Notes: generated by a model not told the origin, from the letters alone. A stretch of 35,712 nt of DNA from Flavobacteriales bacterium (GCA_020437905.1 JAGQVN010000070.1:1-35712), one strand, 5' to 3'; numbered from the stretch's first letter, positions 18,675 through 27,635 are shown. Numbers and translations are program-made.

Positions 18675-20999
18675 TCAGAAGGACCAACTCAACCCAACGC
18701 TCGGTAGTATCGGCAACTGATCCACGCGTTCGTTGCGCGTCCGATCGTAATAGAAGATGTTCTCCCGGTTGTAGAGGTTGGTCACGCTGATGTCCAGGTC
18801 CACGGACGAATGCTCACTGAGGTCCCAGGTCTTGGTTAGGCCGAGGTCAAAGCGATGGTAGGCCGGTAGGCGGTTGGCGTTGAGGTCCCCGAACAGCAGG
18901 GTCAGGTCGCTGTTGGATGTGGTGTAGTCGCTACCGATGCCACCTGTGAACGGATTGCCCTGGATGTAGCCTTGGGTGGGTGTGAACGGAAAGCCCGATC
19001 CGAAATTCCACCGCGCGTTCACCTTCCAATTGTCGTGCCTGCCAAAAGCATAGCTCGCCACCAGGTTCACGTTGTGGCGACGATCCCAGATCGGGTTGTA
19101 CAACTGTTGGCCATCGAACCGTTCCACGAAGGTCAAGGAGTAAACGGTCCAGAAGAAAAGCCCATCACGCTCATACTTCAGCAGGATGTCGCCACCATAG
19201 GCCTGCCCAGTTTCAACGATGAAGTCCTTTTTCAACTCATCCGGCTCATCGGCGAAGTCGGGGGAATCATTGAAGATCTTGTTGCGGTTCAGGTTGGTCA
19301 CCTGACGGAAGTCCTTCAAGTATCCTTCGATATTGGCGGTAAGGAACCTGCCCATGTCCACCTCAAAGCCTGCTATGTAATGGTTGGCCCGTTGCAGGGG
19401 ATCTTTGATCTCGCGCACGGTCCCGTCTTGTTCGGTCAAGGTCTCAGGCAGGTTGTCCGGTGAGCTGAGGAAGCCGTAGAACAGGTTCACCACGTCCCGG
19501 TCGCTGTTGGCTGCCACCAGGTTCTGACTATATCGACCGGCAGACAATTTGAAACGGAAATTGTCGCTCACGTTCCATTTCAGCCCCAGCCTCGGTTCCA
19601 AATTGATCACGGCCAGGCTGGCATAGTAGTGGACATGCAGGCCCGGATCGATGATCACGCGCCCAAGCGTTTTCTTGAACCTCACGTAAGCGGCAAGTTC
19701 CGACGTGTTCTCGGACTGGGAGATCTGTTGACCACTGGAGTTGAAGAAGGAAAAATCCGTCCGGAAGCCGATCACTTCCATTCCGTAGCGCACCTCATCA
19801 TCGCCCAGGAAATATTTGAAATTCAGCCCCCCGTTGAACCCGGCGATCTCGCTGCTCCGAGGTGGCAGTCCGCTTTCGGAAAGTTCGATGCGGTAATTGC
19901 TAAAGGAGAAAATACCGTCGATGAGCACAGCACTACCTCCCGGCACGAGCACGAAATTGGTCCCGGCGCCCCAGTTGTTCCAGTTCAGATCGCTCACTGC
20001 CCGATACCTCACCCCATCCCGGAAATTGAAGCCGAACAGGTTGAACTTGCTGCCGTTCGCACCATTGAAGGACACCTTGCCGTAAGCATCAGTGAACGTG
20101 AAGGGAAGGCCCGCGGTGTCAACATACGTGTAGAATACCTTGCTGCTTTCATCCAGATAGCTGTGCCTGACATTGAGCAGGAAGGAGGACGAACCGGCAC
20201 CAGGTCCCGTCTGCTTCTTGAAAGGGCCTTCCAGCATGGCTTTACCAGCGAATGTGCTGGCACCGATCTTACCGGCCAGCCGGGTCTTGTTCCCGTCCCG
20301 GGTGGTGATGTCCATGACGCTGCTGATGCGGCCCCCGTGTTCGGCGTTGAACCCGCCGGTATAGATATCCGCGTTGCGGATGATGTCGTTGTCGAACACG
20401 CTGAACAGTCCAATGCTGTGGAACGGATTGTACAAGACCATGCCATCCAGCATGACCTTGTTCATGATGGGGGACCCTCCTCGAACATAGAGCTGGCCTC
20501 CCTGATCCCCGGTGAAGATCACTCCAGGTACGACCTGCAGGTACTGTGCCAGGTCCGACTCGCCACCGATGGCCGGTAAACGTTCGATCTGCTTGGGGTC
20601 GAGCTTCACCAGACCTGTCCGCACCTGGGACTGGGCCTCCTGCTTCTCTGCAGTGACCACGAATTCCCGCATCTGGATCACGGCTTTCTTCAAGTACAAG
20701 TTCTCGGTAAGGATCTTGTTGTTGGCTACCTCAACTTCCTTGGTGAGCGTATCGTAGCCCAGGTAGGTCACGCTCAGGGTGTAGCTGCCCGGTGGGATCT
20801 TCGAGATGGAATAATAACCGTTCACGTCCGTGGCTGCACCGATCGATGTGCCTTTCAGCACCACGTTGGTGAAGATCACTGGTTCACCGTTCTCCGCATC
20901 GTAAACGAAGCCCCGAATGGTACCGTTCTGTGCCATCATCAAGGAGCTCAGGACCAGGGCGGTCAGCAGGGAAAGAAGGCGGCTCAGCGGATGGTCCAT
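18675..20999 (-). CDS. TonB-dependent outer-membrane receptor with carboxypeptidase-regulatory-like domain
   Basis: A 774-residue outer-membrane receptor. A signal peptide (about 1-23, ending MMAQ) is followed by a CarboxypepD_reg-like beta-sandwich (about 26-110; GTIRGFVYDAENGEPV through GYYSISKIPPGSYTLSVTYLGYDTL), a plug domain (about 130-230; QVVPGVIFTGDQGGQLYVRGGSP) and a beta-barrel ending in WSF with the aromatic terminal residue typical of outer-membrane barrels. There is no SusD-like partner, so this is not a Sus-type polysaccharide locus, and the substrate cannot be told. The sequence does not suggest a siderophore class. It is transcribed alone from a -7-like element at 21028; pyrG follows 84 bp downstream on the same strand. 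Confidence 0.93.
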   Translation of the reverse strand: MDHPLSRLLSLLTALVLSSLMMAQNGTIRGFVYDAENGEPVIFTNVVLKGTSIGAATDVNGYYSISKIPPGSYTLSVTYLGYDTLTKEVEVANNKILTENLYLKKAVIQMREFVVTAEKQEAQSQVRTGLVKLDPKQIERLPAIGGESDLAQYLQVVPGVIFTGDQGGQLYVRGGSPIMNKVMLDGMVLYNPFHSIGLFSVFDNDIIRNADIYTGGFNAEHGGRISSVMDITTRDGNKTRLAGKIGASTFAGKAMLEGPFKKQTGPGAGSSSFLLNVRHSYLDESSKVFYTYVDTAGLPFTFTDAYGKVSFNGANGSKFNLFGFNFRDGVRYRAVSDLNWNNWGAGTNFVLVPGGSAVLIDGIFSFSNYRIELSESGLPPRSSEIAGFNGGLNFKYFLGDDEVRYGMEVIGFRTDFSFFNSSGQQISQSENTSELAAYVRFKKTLGRVIIDPGLHVHYYASLAVINLEPRLGLKWNVSDNFRFKLSAGRYSQNLVAANSDRDVVNLFYGFLSSPDNLPETLTEQDGTVREIKDPLQRANHYIAGFEVDMGRFLTANIEGYLKDFRQVTNLNRNKIFNDSPDFADEPDELKKDFIVETGQAYGGDILLKYERDGLFFWTVYSLTFVERFDGQQLYNPIWDRRHNVNLVASYAFGRHDNWKVNARWNFGSGFPFTPTQGYIQGNPFTGGIGSDYTTSNSDLTLLFGDLNANRLPAYHRFDLGLTKTWDLSEHSSVDLDISVTNLYNRENIFYYDRTRNERVDQLPILPSVGLSWSF

Positions 21000-21027
21000 T
21001 CAGCTCTGGGTCTCTCTGGAAAGGGCG

Positions 21028-21035
21028 CTAAGGTA
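21028..21035 (-). promoter_or_regulatory. -7 element of the TonB-dependent receptor gene (TACCTTAG)
   Basis: Seven of eight match to TAnnTTTG on the minus strand, 28 nt before the receptor ATG. Confidence 0.45.
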
Positions 21036-21099
21036 TCCCGATCGCCCGGACGTGCACAGCCGTTCATGTGATGAGCAATACCGCTGCTGGATCGATCAC

Positions 21100-22119
21100 C
21101 TAACGGTCCATCACTCGGACCAGCAATTCGTTCAAGAGCTCGCCGTCGCTCGCCATGTTGTTCCCGAAGCCCTTGGCCCGCATCTCGCAGTCCCGGAGCA
21201 GATGTTGCGCATGCATCAGCTGGTCCACGTCGTAGTTCCTGGCGGCGCGTTGATAATCTTTCAGGAAGAACGGGGGGACCTTCATCATGGAAGCCAATTC
21301 CGGAGCAGGCCGCTGCGCGTTCGTACGAGCGACCATCACTTTGGTCAAGTAACCGTTCAACACGCCCAGGGTCATCATCAGCGGATGGTTCTTCGGGTCC
21401 TGGGCGAAGTACTTCGCGATGCGCAGGGCCTTGGCCCGATCACGGTCGCCGATGGCATTCTGGAGCTCGAAGACATTGTGGTCCTTGCTGATACCCACAT
21501 ACCGATGGATGGTATCCGAACCGATGGACCCACCTTCAGGAGTGACCAGACACAACTTCTCGACCTCCCTGGCCACCTTGCTCAGGTCGCTGCCCAGGTG
21601 TTCACCCAGCAGCATGGCTTCGGCCATGCCCAGCTTCCGCTTGTGGAAGGCCGCATATTTCCGGATCCAATCCGGTAGTTGATCATCCCGCAGTTTGTCG
21701 CTGGCGAACACCACACCCTTCTTCGCCAATTCCTTCAACCACGACCGGCGGCCGTCCACCTTTTTGTACTTGTAGCAGATCACCAGGATGGTGGTCGGCG
21801 TGGGTGAACTGAAATAGCTGACCAGCTTGTCGAACACGTCGATCTTCCATGCGTTCGCCTCACGGAGCACGACCAACTGCCGCTCGGCCATCATCGGGAA
21901 CCTCAGGCATGCATCCTTCACCGTATCGGGGTCCGTGTCCTTGCCATAGAACACCGTCAGGTTGAAATCCCGTTCATGCTCTTGTAGGGCGTTCGCTTCG
22001 ATCTCGGCGGCGGTCCGATCGATGTAGAAGCTCTCCTCCCCGTGGAGCAAATAGACCGGTTTGAAGGCTCCGGCCCGGACATCGCGCTGGATCTTCTTGA
22101 ACTGTTCGATCGTACTCAT
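21100..22119 (-). CDS. holA: DNA polymerase III subunit delta
   Basis: HolA is the clamp-loader subunit that opens the beta sliding clamp. The 339-residue protein has the family start (FKPVYLLHGEESFYIDRTAAEIE, about 18-40), a degenerate nucleotide-binding fold, and the C-terminal collar region (PPFFLKDYQRAARNYDVDQLMHAQHLLRDCEMRAKG). Lengths of 330-345 are normal. Its ATG overlaps the stop of the AMP nucleosidase gene by 4 bp (ATGA), so it is the second gene of a two-gene unit and probably translationally coupled. No start other than 22119 fits. Confidence 0.95.
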   Translation of the reverse strand: MSTIEQFKKIQRDVRAGAFKPVYLLHGEESFYIDRTAAEIEANALQEHERDFNLTVFYGKDTDPDTVKDACLRFPMMAERQLVVLREANAWKIDVFDKLVSYFSSPTPTTILVICYKYKKVDGRRSWLKELAKKGVVFASDKLRDDQLPDWIRKYAAFHKRKLGMAEAMLLGEHLGSDLSKVAREVEKLCLVTPEGGSIGSDTIHRYVGISKDHNVFELQNAIGDRDRAKALRIAKYFAQDPKNHPLMMTLGVLNGYLTKVMVARTNAQRPAPELASMMKVPPFFLKDYQRAARNYDVDQLMHAQHLLRDCEMRAKGFGNNMASDGELLNELLVRVMDR

Positions 22120-22889
22120 TCGAACCGCATGTGCTTGACCGAACGCCCTTCATCCTTGATCTCGCGCAGGGATGCGATACCGAGCATGACGTGGTCCTGT
22201 GCGAACTGCTGGGTCACCACGTTGTCGCTTTTTCCGGTCTTCACGCCCCAGGGCACCATGGGCTGGTCGCTGACCAGCAACAAGGCGCCCGTGGGTATGC
22301 CGTTCGCAAAGCCAGTGATGAACAAGGTGGCGGTCTCCATGTCGATGGCCATGCACCGCAGGGTGCGCAGGTGTTTCTTGAACTCCTCGTCGTGTTCCCA
22401 TACCCGCCTGTTCGTCGTATACACCGTCCCGGTCCAGTAGTCTTTGTCATGGTCCCTGACCGCACCGCTCACCGCACGCTGGATCATGAAGGACGGAAGG
22501 GCAGGTACCAAGGGCGGGAGGTAATCATCGCTTGTACCTTCTCCCCGTATCCCGGCCAGTGGTAGGATCAGATCGCCGAGCGCGTTCTTCTTTTTCAAGC
22601 CCCCACACTTTCCCAGGAATAGGACCGCCTTGGGGTTCACGGCGCTTAGGAGGTCCATCATCGTCGCGGCGTTGGCACTGCCCATCCCGAAGTTCACCAT
22701 GGTCAGGTCCTCGCAGTTCGCCACTTGCATGGCTTTGTCGGTGGGCCCCAGCTTGGCACCGGTCTGCTCTCGAAAGATGTCGATGTAGTTGTCGAAGTTG
22801 GTCAGCAGGATATACTGACGGAACTCTTCCAGTGGAACCCCGGTGTAACGTGGCAACCAATTGCTGACGATCGCTTCCTTGCTATGCAT
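22116..22889 (-). CDS. amn: AMP nucleosidase (short Bacteroidota type)
   Basis: Splits AMP into adenine and ribose 5-phosphate. At 257 residues it consists only of the phosphorylase/nucleosidase fold and lacks the roughly 200-residue regulatory N-terminus of E. coli Amn (484), as is usual in Bacteroidota. Recognisable parts are MVNFGMGSANAATMM, the glycine-rich FLGKCGGLKKK, and MAIDMETATLFITGFANGIPTGALLLVSDQP, with the E residue expected to contact ribose. It is the first gene of a unit with holA. Its start codon lies inside the -7 element of the divergent HsdR_N-domain gene, only 8 bp from that gene's start, so transcription of the two may interfere. Confidence 0.92.
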   Translation of the reverse strand: MHSKEAIVSNWLPRYTGVPLEEFRQYILLTNFDNYIDIFREQTGAKLGPTDKAMQVANCEDLTMVNFGMGSANAATMMDLLSAVNPKAVLFLGKCGGLKKKNALGDLILPLAGIRGEGTSDDYLPPLVPALPSFMIQRAVSGAVRDHDKDYWTGTVYTTNRRVWEHDEEFKKHLRTLRCMAIDMETATLFITGFANGIPTGALLLVSDQPMVPWGVKTGKSDNVVTQQFAQDHVMLGIASLREIKDEGRSVKHMRFE

Positions 22890-22894
22890 CTTTG
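22887..22894 (+). promoter_or_regulatory. -7 element of the HsdR_N-domain gene (CATCTTTG)
   Basis: Seven of eight match to TAnnTTTG, 3 nt before the ATG at 22898. Its first three bases are the reverse complement of the AMP nucleosidase start codon. Confidence 0.45.
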
Positions 22895-22897
22895 TTC

Positions 22898-23380
22898 ATG
22901 GCTCGCAGGTTACCCGACCACCTTCAGCTCCCCGACCACGGCGTCAAAACTAAGCATGGCCCTGATGGTCTGTTGGTGTTCGACCCCGCCCGCCGGATGT
23001 GGGTGCGATGGACCCCGGAGGAATGGGTGCGCCAGCATTTTCTGAACTATCTGGTCCACGATCTCGGTTGTCCGCTTTCCCTGATCGCCATGGAGCGGAA
23101 GCTGGTGCTCAATGGGCTGACGAAGCGTTTCGACATGTTGGTCCATGGAACGGATGGCAAGCCTCTGGCATTGGTGGAGTGCAAGGCGCCGAACGTCGAT
23201 CTGGATCAGGGTGCCTTCGATCAGGCAGCGCGGTACAACAAGGTCGTCCAGGTGCCGCTTCTCATCGTTACGAACGGGCTGCGCCATTTTGCATGCTTCG
23301 TGGATCGCTCCACAGGGAGCTGGTCCTTTCTCGACCATTTGCCCGATCACGATCGGATGATGGCCTTCGGCAAGGCGTAA
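22898..23380 (+). CDS. stand-alone HsdR_N-domain (PD-(D/E)XK-like) protein
   Basis: A cytosolic protein of 160 residues consisting only of a domain like the N-terminus of type I restriction subunit R. The nuclease-like core is visible as RFDMLVHG followed by PLALVECKAP, fitting the D...ExK pattern of the PD-(D/E)XK fold. There is no helicase part and no hsdM or hsdS nearby, so it is not a restriction system. Small proteins of this kind are common in Bacteroidota, and as far as I recall often sit beside holA, as here; their role is unknown. The ATG at 22898 is preferred over a TTG two codons upstream. The S8 peptidase gene starts 9 bp after the stop but has its own -7 element. Confidence 0.88.
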   Translation: MARRLPDHLQLPDHGVKTKHGPDGLLVFDPARRMWVRWTPEEWVRQHFLNYLVHDLGCPLSLIAMERKLVLNGLTKRFDMLVHGTDGKPLALVECKAPNVDLDQGAFDQAARYNKVVQVPLLIVTNGLRHFACFVDRSTGSWSFLDHLPDHDRMMAFGKA

Positions 23381-23385
23381 CTTTG
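23378..23385 (+). promoter_or_regulatory. S8 peptidase -7 element (TAACTTTG)
   Basis: A full TAnnTTTG match that includes the stop codon of the preceding gene and ends 4 nt before the peptidase ATG. Transcription from it would be leaderless or nearly so. Confidence 0.6.
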
Positions 23386-23389
23386 AACC

Positions 23390-25987
23390 ATGCTACGTTT
23401 TAGCGTTTCGCTCTTGGCGTTCAGCCTGTTGGGGGTGTTCGCTCCGGGTCAGTCCGGTATCTTGGGAGGTGTCCAACTTCAACATTTTCTGAGCGCCGGT
23501 CATGGGGCCCATCCGGAATTGGACCTATTGCTGCGCGGACAGGTGGACTTGGTGTCCGTAGCCGTCGTGGATGCAGGAGGAAGGGTGAAGTGGTCGATGG
23601 AGGGGATCATCGGTGCGACCGTTCCGACCGAAGGTGTTCGAGCACTGTTTCGTGACGAACGGATCCAAGGTGTCGAGTTCAGTCTGTACCGGGGTAGTGC
23701 ATTGAACGATAGCATGCGCGTCAAGGCCCGTGTGGACAGGGTCCACGGTGGAGAGGCTCCGTTATTGCAAGCATACCAGGGACAGGGGGTCATTGTTGCG
23801 TTGATCGATGCCGGATTGGACCTCACCCATCCCGATTTCCAACTCGCGGATGGCAGGACCAGGGTCCTGAGGTACTGGGACCAGACCCTGCCAGTCGATG
23901 CACAGTTCACTCCGCAACCCTATGGTTACGGGCAGGCATTCGACAGTACCGCCATCAATGCTGGGGGGTGCCCATCCGTGGATCAGCCGGATTGGTTCGG
24001 CCATGGATCCACCGTCACTGGTACAGCGGCGGGGAACGGGCTGGCTAATGGGCGGCACAGGGGGGTCGCGCCGGAAGCCGACCTGATCATCGTGAGCAGT
24101 GATTTCGACCGTCCAAACTGGAAGGCCTCGGTGGCGGACGCAGTGGACTACATCCTGAACGAGGCGGATGCCTTGGGCATGCCAGTGGTCATCAATGCCA
24201 GTTTGGGCGATTACATGGGTAGTCATGATGGACTGGATGCTGCCGCTCTGTTCATCGATGACCGGCTTCAACAAGCTCCCGGCAGGGCCATGGTATGCGC
24301 GGCCGGGAACAGCCGCGGAGTGGCGAACTACCACCTGCGTGGTGCGCCGTCAGCGGATACGTCGTTCACGTGGTTCCGGGTCAACCAGAACAGCCTCTTC
24401 GGCTATCCTGCGCTGTACTTTGAGCTTTGGGCCGATACGGCCGAGATGCACCAGGTCCAGTTCGCGATGGGGGGCGATCGGATCGGAGGAGGGCGCTATC
24501 GGCTGCGTGGCAATACGCCTTTCCATGGCATTCAAGGCGTGCTTGGCCAGTTGATCACGGATACCCTGTGGTCCCTGTCCGGCAACCGGTTGGGGGTCGT
24601 TCAGTATTTCGCGGAGCTTCGTGGTGAGCAGTATCGGATGGACGTTTTCATGCCGGAACCGGACAGTATCAACGGGTATTGGTACCGGTTCATGACCGCA
24701 GGCACAGGAGGTTTCGATGTATGGAGCGGTACGGCCTTCGGAACCTCCCAGATCGTCGGGGGCGATTTCTCCAACTTCACGGAGTTCCCGGACAGTGCCA
24801 GGTATGGTCAGCCTGACACCTTCATGCGCACGGTGGACTCGTGGGCTTGTTCGGACAAGGTCATCACCGTGGCCAACTACCAGAACGAGTTGGCCTACTT
24901 CGATGTGAACAACAATTGGCTCACGTTCGCAGGAACAGAAGAGGAGCTCAGCCCGGGAAGCAGCAATGGGCCCACCCGTGATGGTCGGATGAAACCCGAT
25001 GTGGCAGCGACAGGCGACATCACGCTTTCTTCCGCCCCGCTGGACCTGATCCAGTTCTTTCTTGCGAACGATCCGGAAAAGGTGGCCCAGGGAGGCTTCC
25101 ATATCCGCGGAGGTGGGACTTCGATCGCATCCCCGGTGGTTGCCGGTACGGTTGCGCTCCTGATGGAGCGTTGTCCAATGATCGAAGGTCATCAGATCGT
25201 GTCCAGTATTCATGATGGGGCGAGGAACGACAGCTACACCGGTCCGGTGCCGAACGTGGATTGGGGATACGGCAAGTTGGATGCGTTCGCCACCCTGCTT
25301 GCGGCCGGTCCGGACATGTCCTTGGTGGCGGACACCACGATCTGCTCGGGTGATAGTGTGGCGATCGATGCACCGATGGGTCTCGTGGATCTCATCTGGT
25401 CCAACGGATCGACCATGCCGATGGTCTTTCAGAGCGCGAGCGGATCACTGTCGGTTGAAGGCACCAATTCAGCGGGTTGTTTCGGACGTTCGGATACGCT
25501 CGAGTTCATCGAGGTACCCACACCAGGGATACCAGTGATCATGCAGCAAGGTAATGTCCTCAGCACCGGACCTGCGACGTCCTATCAGTGGATGCTGGAC
25601 GGATCACCCGTCCCCGACGCGGATCAGCAGGAGTTGGAGGCCCTGACCTCGGGAACCTACCAGGTGATGATCGAAGATGAGAATGGCTGTTATGCCCTGA
25701 GCGATCCCCTGCTCGTGGTGGTGACGGGGACAGGGCTCATACAGGAGCAAGCGCGTTTCCGTGTCTGGCCTGTTCCGGCCGACCAGCAGCTTTGGATCGA
25801 GCTGGACAGGGAAGGGCCGGCTCGGGTTACGCTGATGACCATCGAGGGGCGAGCGGTGCGTTCGACAGAGGTCAGAGAAGGGAACGGAGCGATGTTGCTG
25901 GATGTTCAGCAGCTCGCTTCCGGTAGCTATCTGCTCGTGGTGGAGGTCCAGGGTGGACGGCGTTCGGTGCCGGTGATCATCCGATGA
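23390..25987 (+). CDS. secreted S8 (subtilisin-like) serine peptidase with T9SS sorting domain
   Basis: An 865-residue exported protease. A signal peptide (about 1-21) is followed by a pro-region-like stretch and a subtilase domain. The triad is complete: D140 (VIVALIDAGLD), H205 (WFGHGSTVTG) and S578 (GGGTSIASPVVAG), with oxyanion N307 in CAAGNSRG. About 130 residues between N307 and the serine form an inserted beta-rich (P/jelly-roll-like) segment, as in other Bacteroidota subtilases. Ig-like repeats follow (about 635-775), then a C-terminal T9SS type A sorting domain (about 785-865: RVWPVPADQQLWIEL through LASGSYLLVVEVQGG), predicting export through the type IX system. It probably degrades extracellular protein, complementing the S46 peptidase. 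It ends 13 bp from the convergent AstE-like gene. Confidence 0.95.
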   Translation: MLRFSVSLLAFSLLGVFAPGQSGILGGVQLQHFLSAGHGAHPELDLLLRGQVDLVSVAVVDAGGRVKWSMEGIIGATVPTEGVRALFRDERIQGVEFSLYRGSALNDSMRVKARVDRVHGGEAPLLQAYQGQGVIVALIDAGLDLTHPDFQLADGRTRVLRYWDQTLPVDAQFTPQPYGYGQAFDSTAINAGGCPSVDQPDWFGHGSTVTGTAAGNGLANGRHRGVAPEADLIIVSSDFDRPNWKASVADAVDYILNEADALGMPVVINASLGDYMGSHDGLDAAALFIDDRLQQAPGRAMVCAAGNSRGVANYHLRGAPSADTSFTWFRVNQNSLFGYPALYFELWADTAEMHQVQFAMGGDRIGGGRYRLRGNTPFHGIQGVLGQLITDTLWSLSGNRLGVVQYFAELRGEQYRMDVFMPEPDSINGYWYRFMTAGTGGFDVWSGTAFGTSQIVGGDFSNFTEFPDSARYGQPDTFMRTVDSWACSDKVITVANYQNELAYFDVNNNWLTFAGTEEELSPGSSNGPTRDGRMKPDVAATGDITLSSAPLDLIQFFLANDPEKVAQGGFHIRGGGTSIASPVVAGTVALLMERCPMIEGHQIVSSIHDGARNDSYTGPVPNVDWGYGKLDAFATLLAAGPDMSLVADTTICSGDSVAIDAPMGLVDLIWSNGSTMPMVFQSASGSLSVEGTNSAGCFGRSDTLEFIEVPTPGIPVIMQQGNVLSTGPATSYQWMLDGSPVPDADQQELEALTSGTYQVMIEDENGCYALSDPLLVVVTGTGLIQEQARFRVWPVPADQQLWIELDREGPARVTLMTIEGRAVRSTEVREGNGAMLLDVQQLASGSYLLVVEVQGGRRSVPVIIR

Positions 25988-26000
25988 TCCTGCTTGCGGT

Positions 26001-26978
26001 TCAGTAACCGAGGTGGAACAATGCGTCACCCTGGTTCACCACGGGTGCCGTGTTCACGCAGAACAGGGTGCCATCAAAGGGAGCCTTCACTTGCTTGGCC
26101 ATTTCACCATACGGATCCGTGATGAGCCCCAGGATCATGCCTTGGGACACCTTGCTGCCGTTCTCCATCATGGGGTGAAAGAGGCCGCTGTGGCCAGCTC
26201 TCACCCACCGCGATCCCGTGATCATGGAAGTACCTTGTGTCAGGTCCGAGGTGCCTGACCACAGGCCCAGGTGCTCCATGATCCGGGTGATGCCCCGGTG
26301 GGCCACCCTGATCGCATCGTGGTCAAGGCTCTGCGCCTTGCCTCCTTCGAAAAGCAGGTAGGATCGGCCTTGCTGATGGAGCATCTCCCGGATGGAGCGG
26401 GGGCGAACGGGTGCTTGAACGATCAACGGTGCGTCGAACACCCGGGCCAGTTCCAACGACCTTTCATCATCCTCCGTGAAACGGATATGGGGCAGATTAT
26501 AGCGCTGGGCGGAACCAGAGTGCAGGTCGATGGTTAGGTCCACTGCCGGTAGGACATCCTTGGCCAGTGCGTGGGCCAACCTGCTCGCCAGCGATCCCTT
26601 CGGCGAACCCGGGAAATAGCGGTTCAGGTCCCTGCCGTCGGGCAGTTGTCGCTTCATGTTCAAGAAGCCGAACACGTTGAACACCGGTATGGCCACCAAC
26701 GTACCTTTCTCGATCGGCCGGGTGCCCACATCGTTAAGGATCCTCCGTACGGTATCAATGCCGTTCACTTCATCCCCATGCACCCCGGCGAGCAGGAGCA
26801 ATACCGGTCCATCGGCCATGCTGCGATGCACCACCACGGGGATGTTCACCGAGGTCCTGGTGTACAGCCGGGCTACCTGCAGGTCCAGCGTGAGCTGCTC
26901 TCCAGGGCGGACACTTTCCCCCAGGATACGGACCAGCGCACAGCTGTCACCTTGGTCGAAGGGAACGTCTCGTTCCAT
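26001..26978 (-). CDS. AstE/AspA-like metallo-hydrolase (succinylglutamate desuccinylase/aspartoacylase family)
   Basis: A 325-residue zinc hydrolase of the M14-related AstE/AspA family. Zinc ligands are expected in GVHGDE (H67, E70) and in DLTIDLHSG further on; the C-terminal segment GVHP-like HSGLFHPMMENGSKVSQGMILG resembles the beta-barrel tail found in many members. It is not in an arginine-succinyltransferase operon and no ast genes are near, so the true substrate is unknown; many Bacteroidota members are simply annotated by family, and a deacylase or carboxypeptidase role is equally possible. It diverges from the Crp/Fnr gene across 44 bp that contain two back-to-back -7 elements. Confidence 0.86.
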   Translation of the reverse strand: MERDVPFDQGDSCALVRILGESVRPGEQLTLDLQVARLYTRTSVNIPVVVHRSMADGPVLLLLAGVHGDEVNGIDTVRRILNDVGTRPIEKGTLVAIPVFNVFGFLNMKRQLPDGRDLNRYFPGSPKGSLASRLAHALAKDVLPAVDLTIDLHSGSAQRYNLPHIRFTEDDERSLELARVFDAPLIVQAPVRPRSIREMLHQQGRSYLLFEGGKAQSLDHDAIRVAHRGITRIMEHLGLWSGTSDLTQGTSMITGSRWVRAGHSGLFHPMMENGSKVSQGMILGLITDPYGEMAKQVKAPFDGTLFCVNTAPVVNQGDALFHLGY

Positions 26979-26985
26979 GACGAGG

Positions 26986-26993
26986 CGAAAATA
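26986..26993 (-). promoter_or_regulatory. -7 element of the AstE-like gene (TATTTTCG)
   Basis: Seven of eight match to TAnnTTTG on the minus strand, 7 nt before the ATG at 26978. Confidence 0.45.
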
Positions 26994-27009
26994 GACCGGG
27001 GTACTTCGA

Positions 27010-27017
27010 TATCTTCG
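27010..27017 (+). promoter_or_regulatory. -7 element of the Crp/Fnr regulator gene (TATCTTCG)
   Basis: Seven of eight match to TAnnTTTG, 5 nt before the ATG at 27023. The same octamer precedes lhgO. Confidence 0.45.
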
Positions 27018-27022
27018 ATCGT

Positions 27023-27589
27023 ATGCATCAGGTCCGCGCTGCGATCTCCCGGTATGTGGAATTGAGCGATCGGGCGTGGTCCGCGTTCGAGCCCAAATGG
27101 AAGCGATTCGAATTCCAAAAGGGGGAACTGGTCAGCCAGGCGGGACGTACCGAGGACCGGTTCGGTGTCATGGTCGAAGGTGTGCACAAGTTGTATCACC
27201 TGCACGAGGGCGTCGAGCATATCGTGGGCTTCAGCTATGATGGAAGCTGGACCGGTGTTTATGATTCGTTCGTGGCCCAACGACCTGCCCGGTTCGAGCT
27301 GGTCTCCCTGGGATCTTCCGCCGCGTACATGATCGGTTACAGGGACCTTCAGGAAGCATACGATCATGTCCCAGGGATGGACCGCTTCGGGCGCCTTATC
27401 CTGGAAGAGCTTCTCCTCGGACGGGCAACACGGGAGATCGAACAACTATCGCTAAGCGCAGAGGATCGTTTCCTGCGCTTCATGGAGCGCAGTGCTCATT
27501 TGCTCCAGCTTGTCCCTCAAAAGGACATTGCCTCGTACCTGCGGATGACCCCGGAAACGTTCAGCCGGTTGAGGGCCAAGGCGGTTTGA
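27023..27589 (+). CDS. Crp/Fnr-family transcriptional regulator (cysteine-free, FNR-type recognition helix)
   Basis: A 188-residue regulator: cNMP-binding-like beta-barrel (about 20-115), dimerisation helix (about 118-140) and a helix-turn-helix (about 163-186). The recognition helix reads TPETFSRLRA, so E178, S181 and R182 give the E-x-x-S-R pattern that in E. coli FNR contacts TTGAT half-sites. The protein contains no cysteine, so it cannot bind an FNR-type iron-sulfur cluster. The residues that bind cAMP in CRP (RGE-x6-RT/S) are also not seen, so the signal is unknown. It ends just after the recognition helix, as short Bacteroidota members often do. A perfect FNR-type box begins 9 bp after its stop. 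Confidence 0.92.
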   Translation: MHQVRAAISRYVELSDRAWSAFEPKWKRFEFQKGELVSQAGRTEDRFGVMVEGVHKLYHLHEGVEHIVGFSYDGSWTGVYDSFVAQRPARFELVSLGSSAAYMIGYRDLQEAYDHVPGMDRFGRLILEELLLGRATREIEQLSLSAEDRFLRFMERSAHLLQLVPQKDIASYLRMTPETFSRLRAKAV

Positions 27590-27598
27590 GAAGGTTTC

Positions 27599-27612
27599 TT
27601 GATCCAGATCAA
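27599..27612 (+). promoter_or_regulatory. perfect FNR-type operator (TTGATCCAGATCAA)
   Basis: A 14 bp site matching TTGAT-N4-ATCAA at every position. Its centre (27605.5) lies 34 bp before the middle of the -7 element at 27636-27643, about 41-43 bp before the expected transcription start, the class II activator position. It lies between the Crp/Fnr gene and the DinB-fold gene. Confidence 0.7.
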
Positions 27613-27635
27613 TGGTCGGAGGTGTCAGCCCCCGA

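Noticed and set aside
18675-20999. Sus-like polysaccharide utilisation locus
   Set aside because: The TonB-dependent receptor has no SusD-like partner and no glycoside hydrolase nearby.
22898-23380. Type I restriction-modification system
   Set aside because: Only an HsdR_N-like domain is present; there is no helicase part, methylase or specificity gene in the window.
26001-26978. Arginine succinyltransferase (ast) pathway
   Set aside because: Only one AstE/AspA-like gene is present and no astA, astB, astC or astD neighbours, so the family name should not be read as a pathway.
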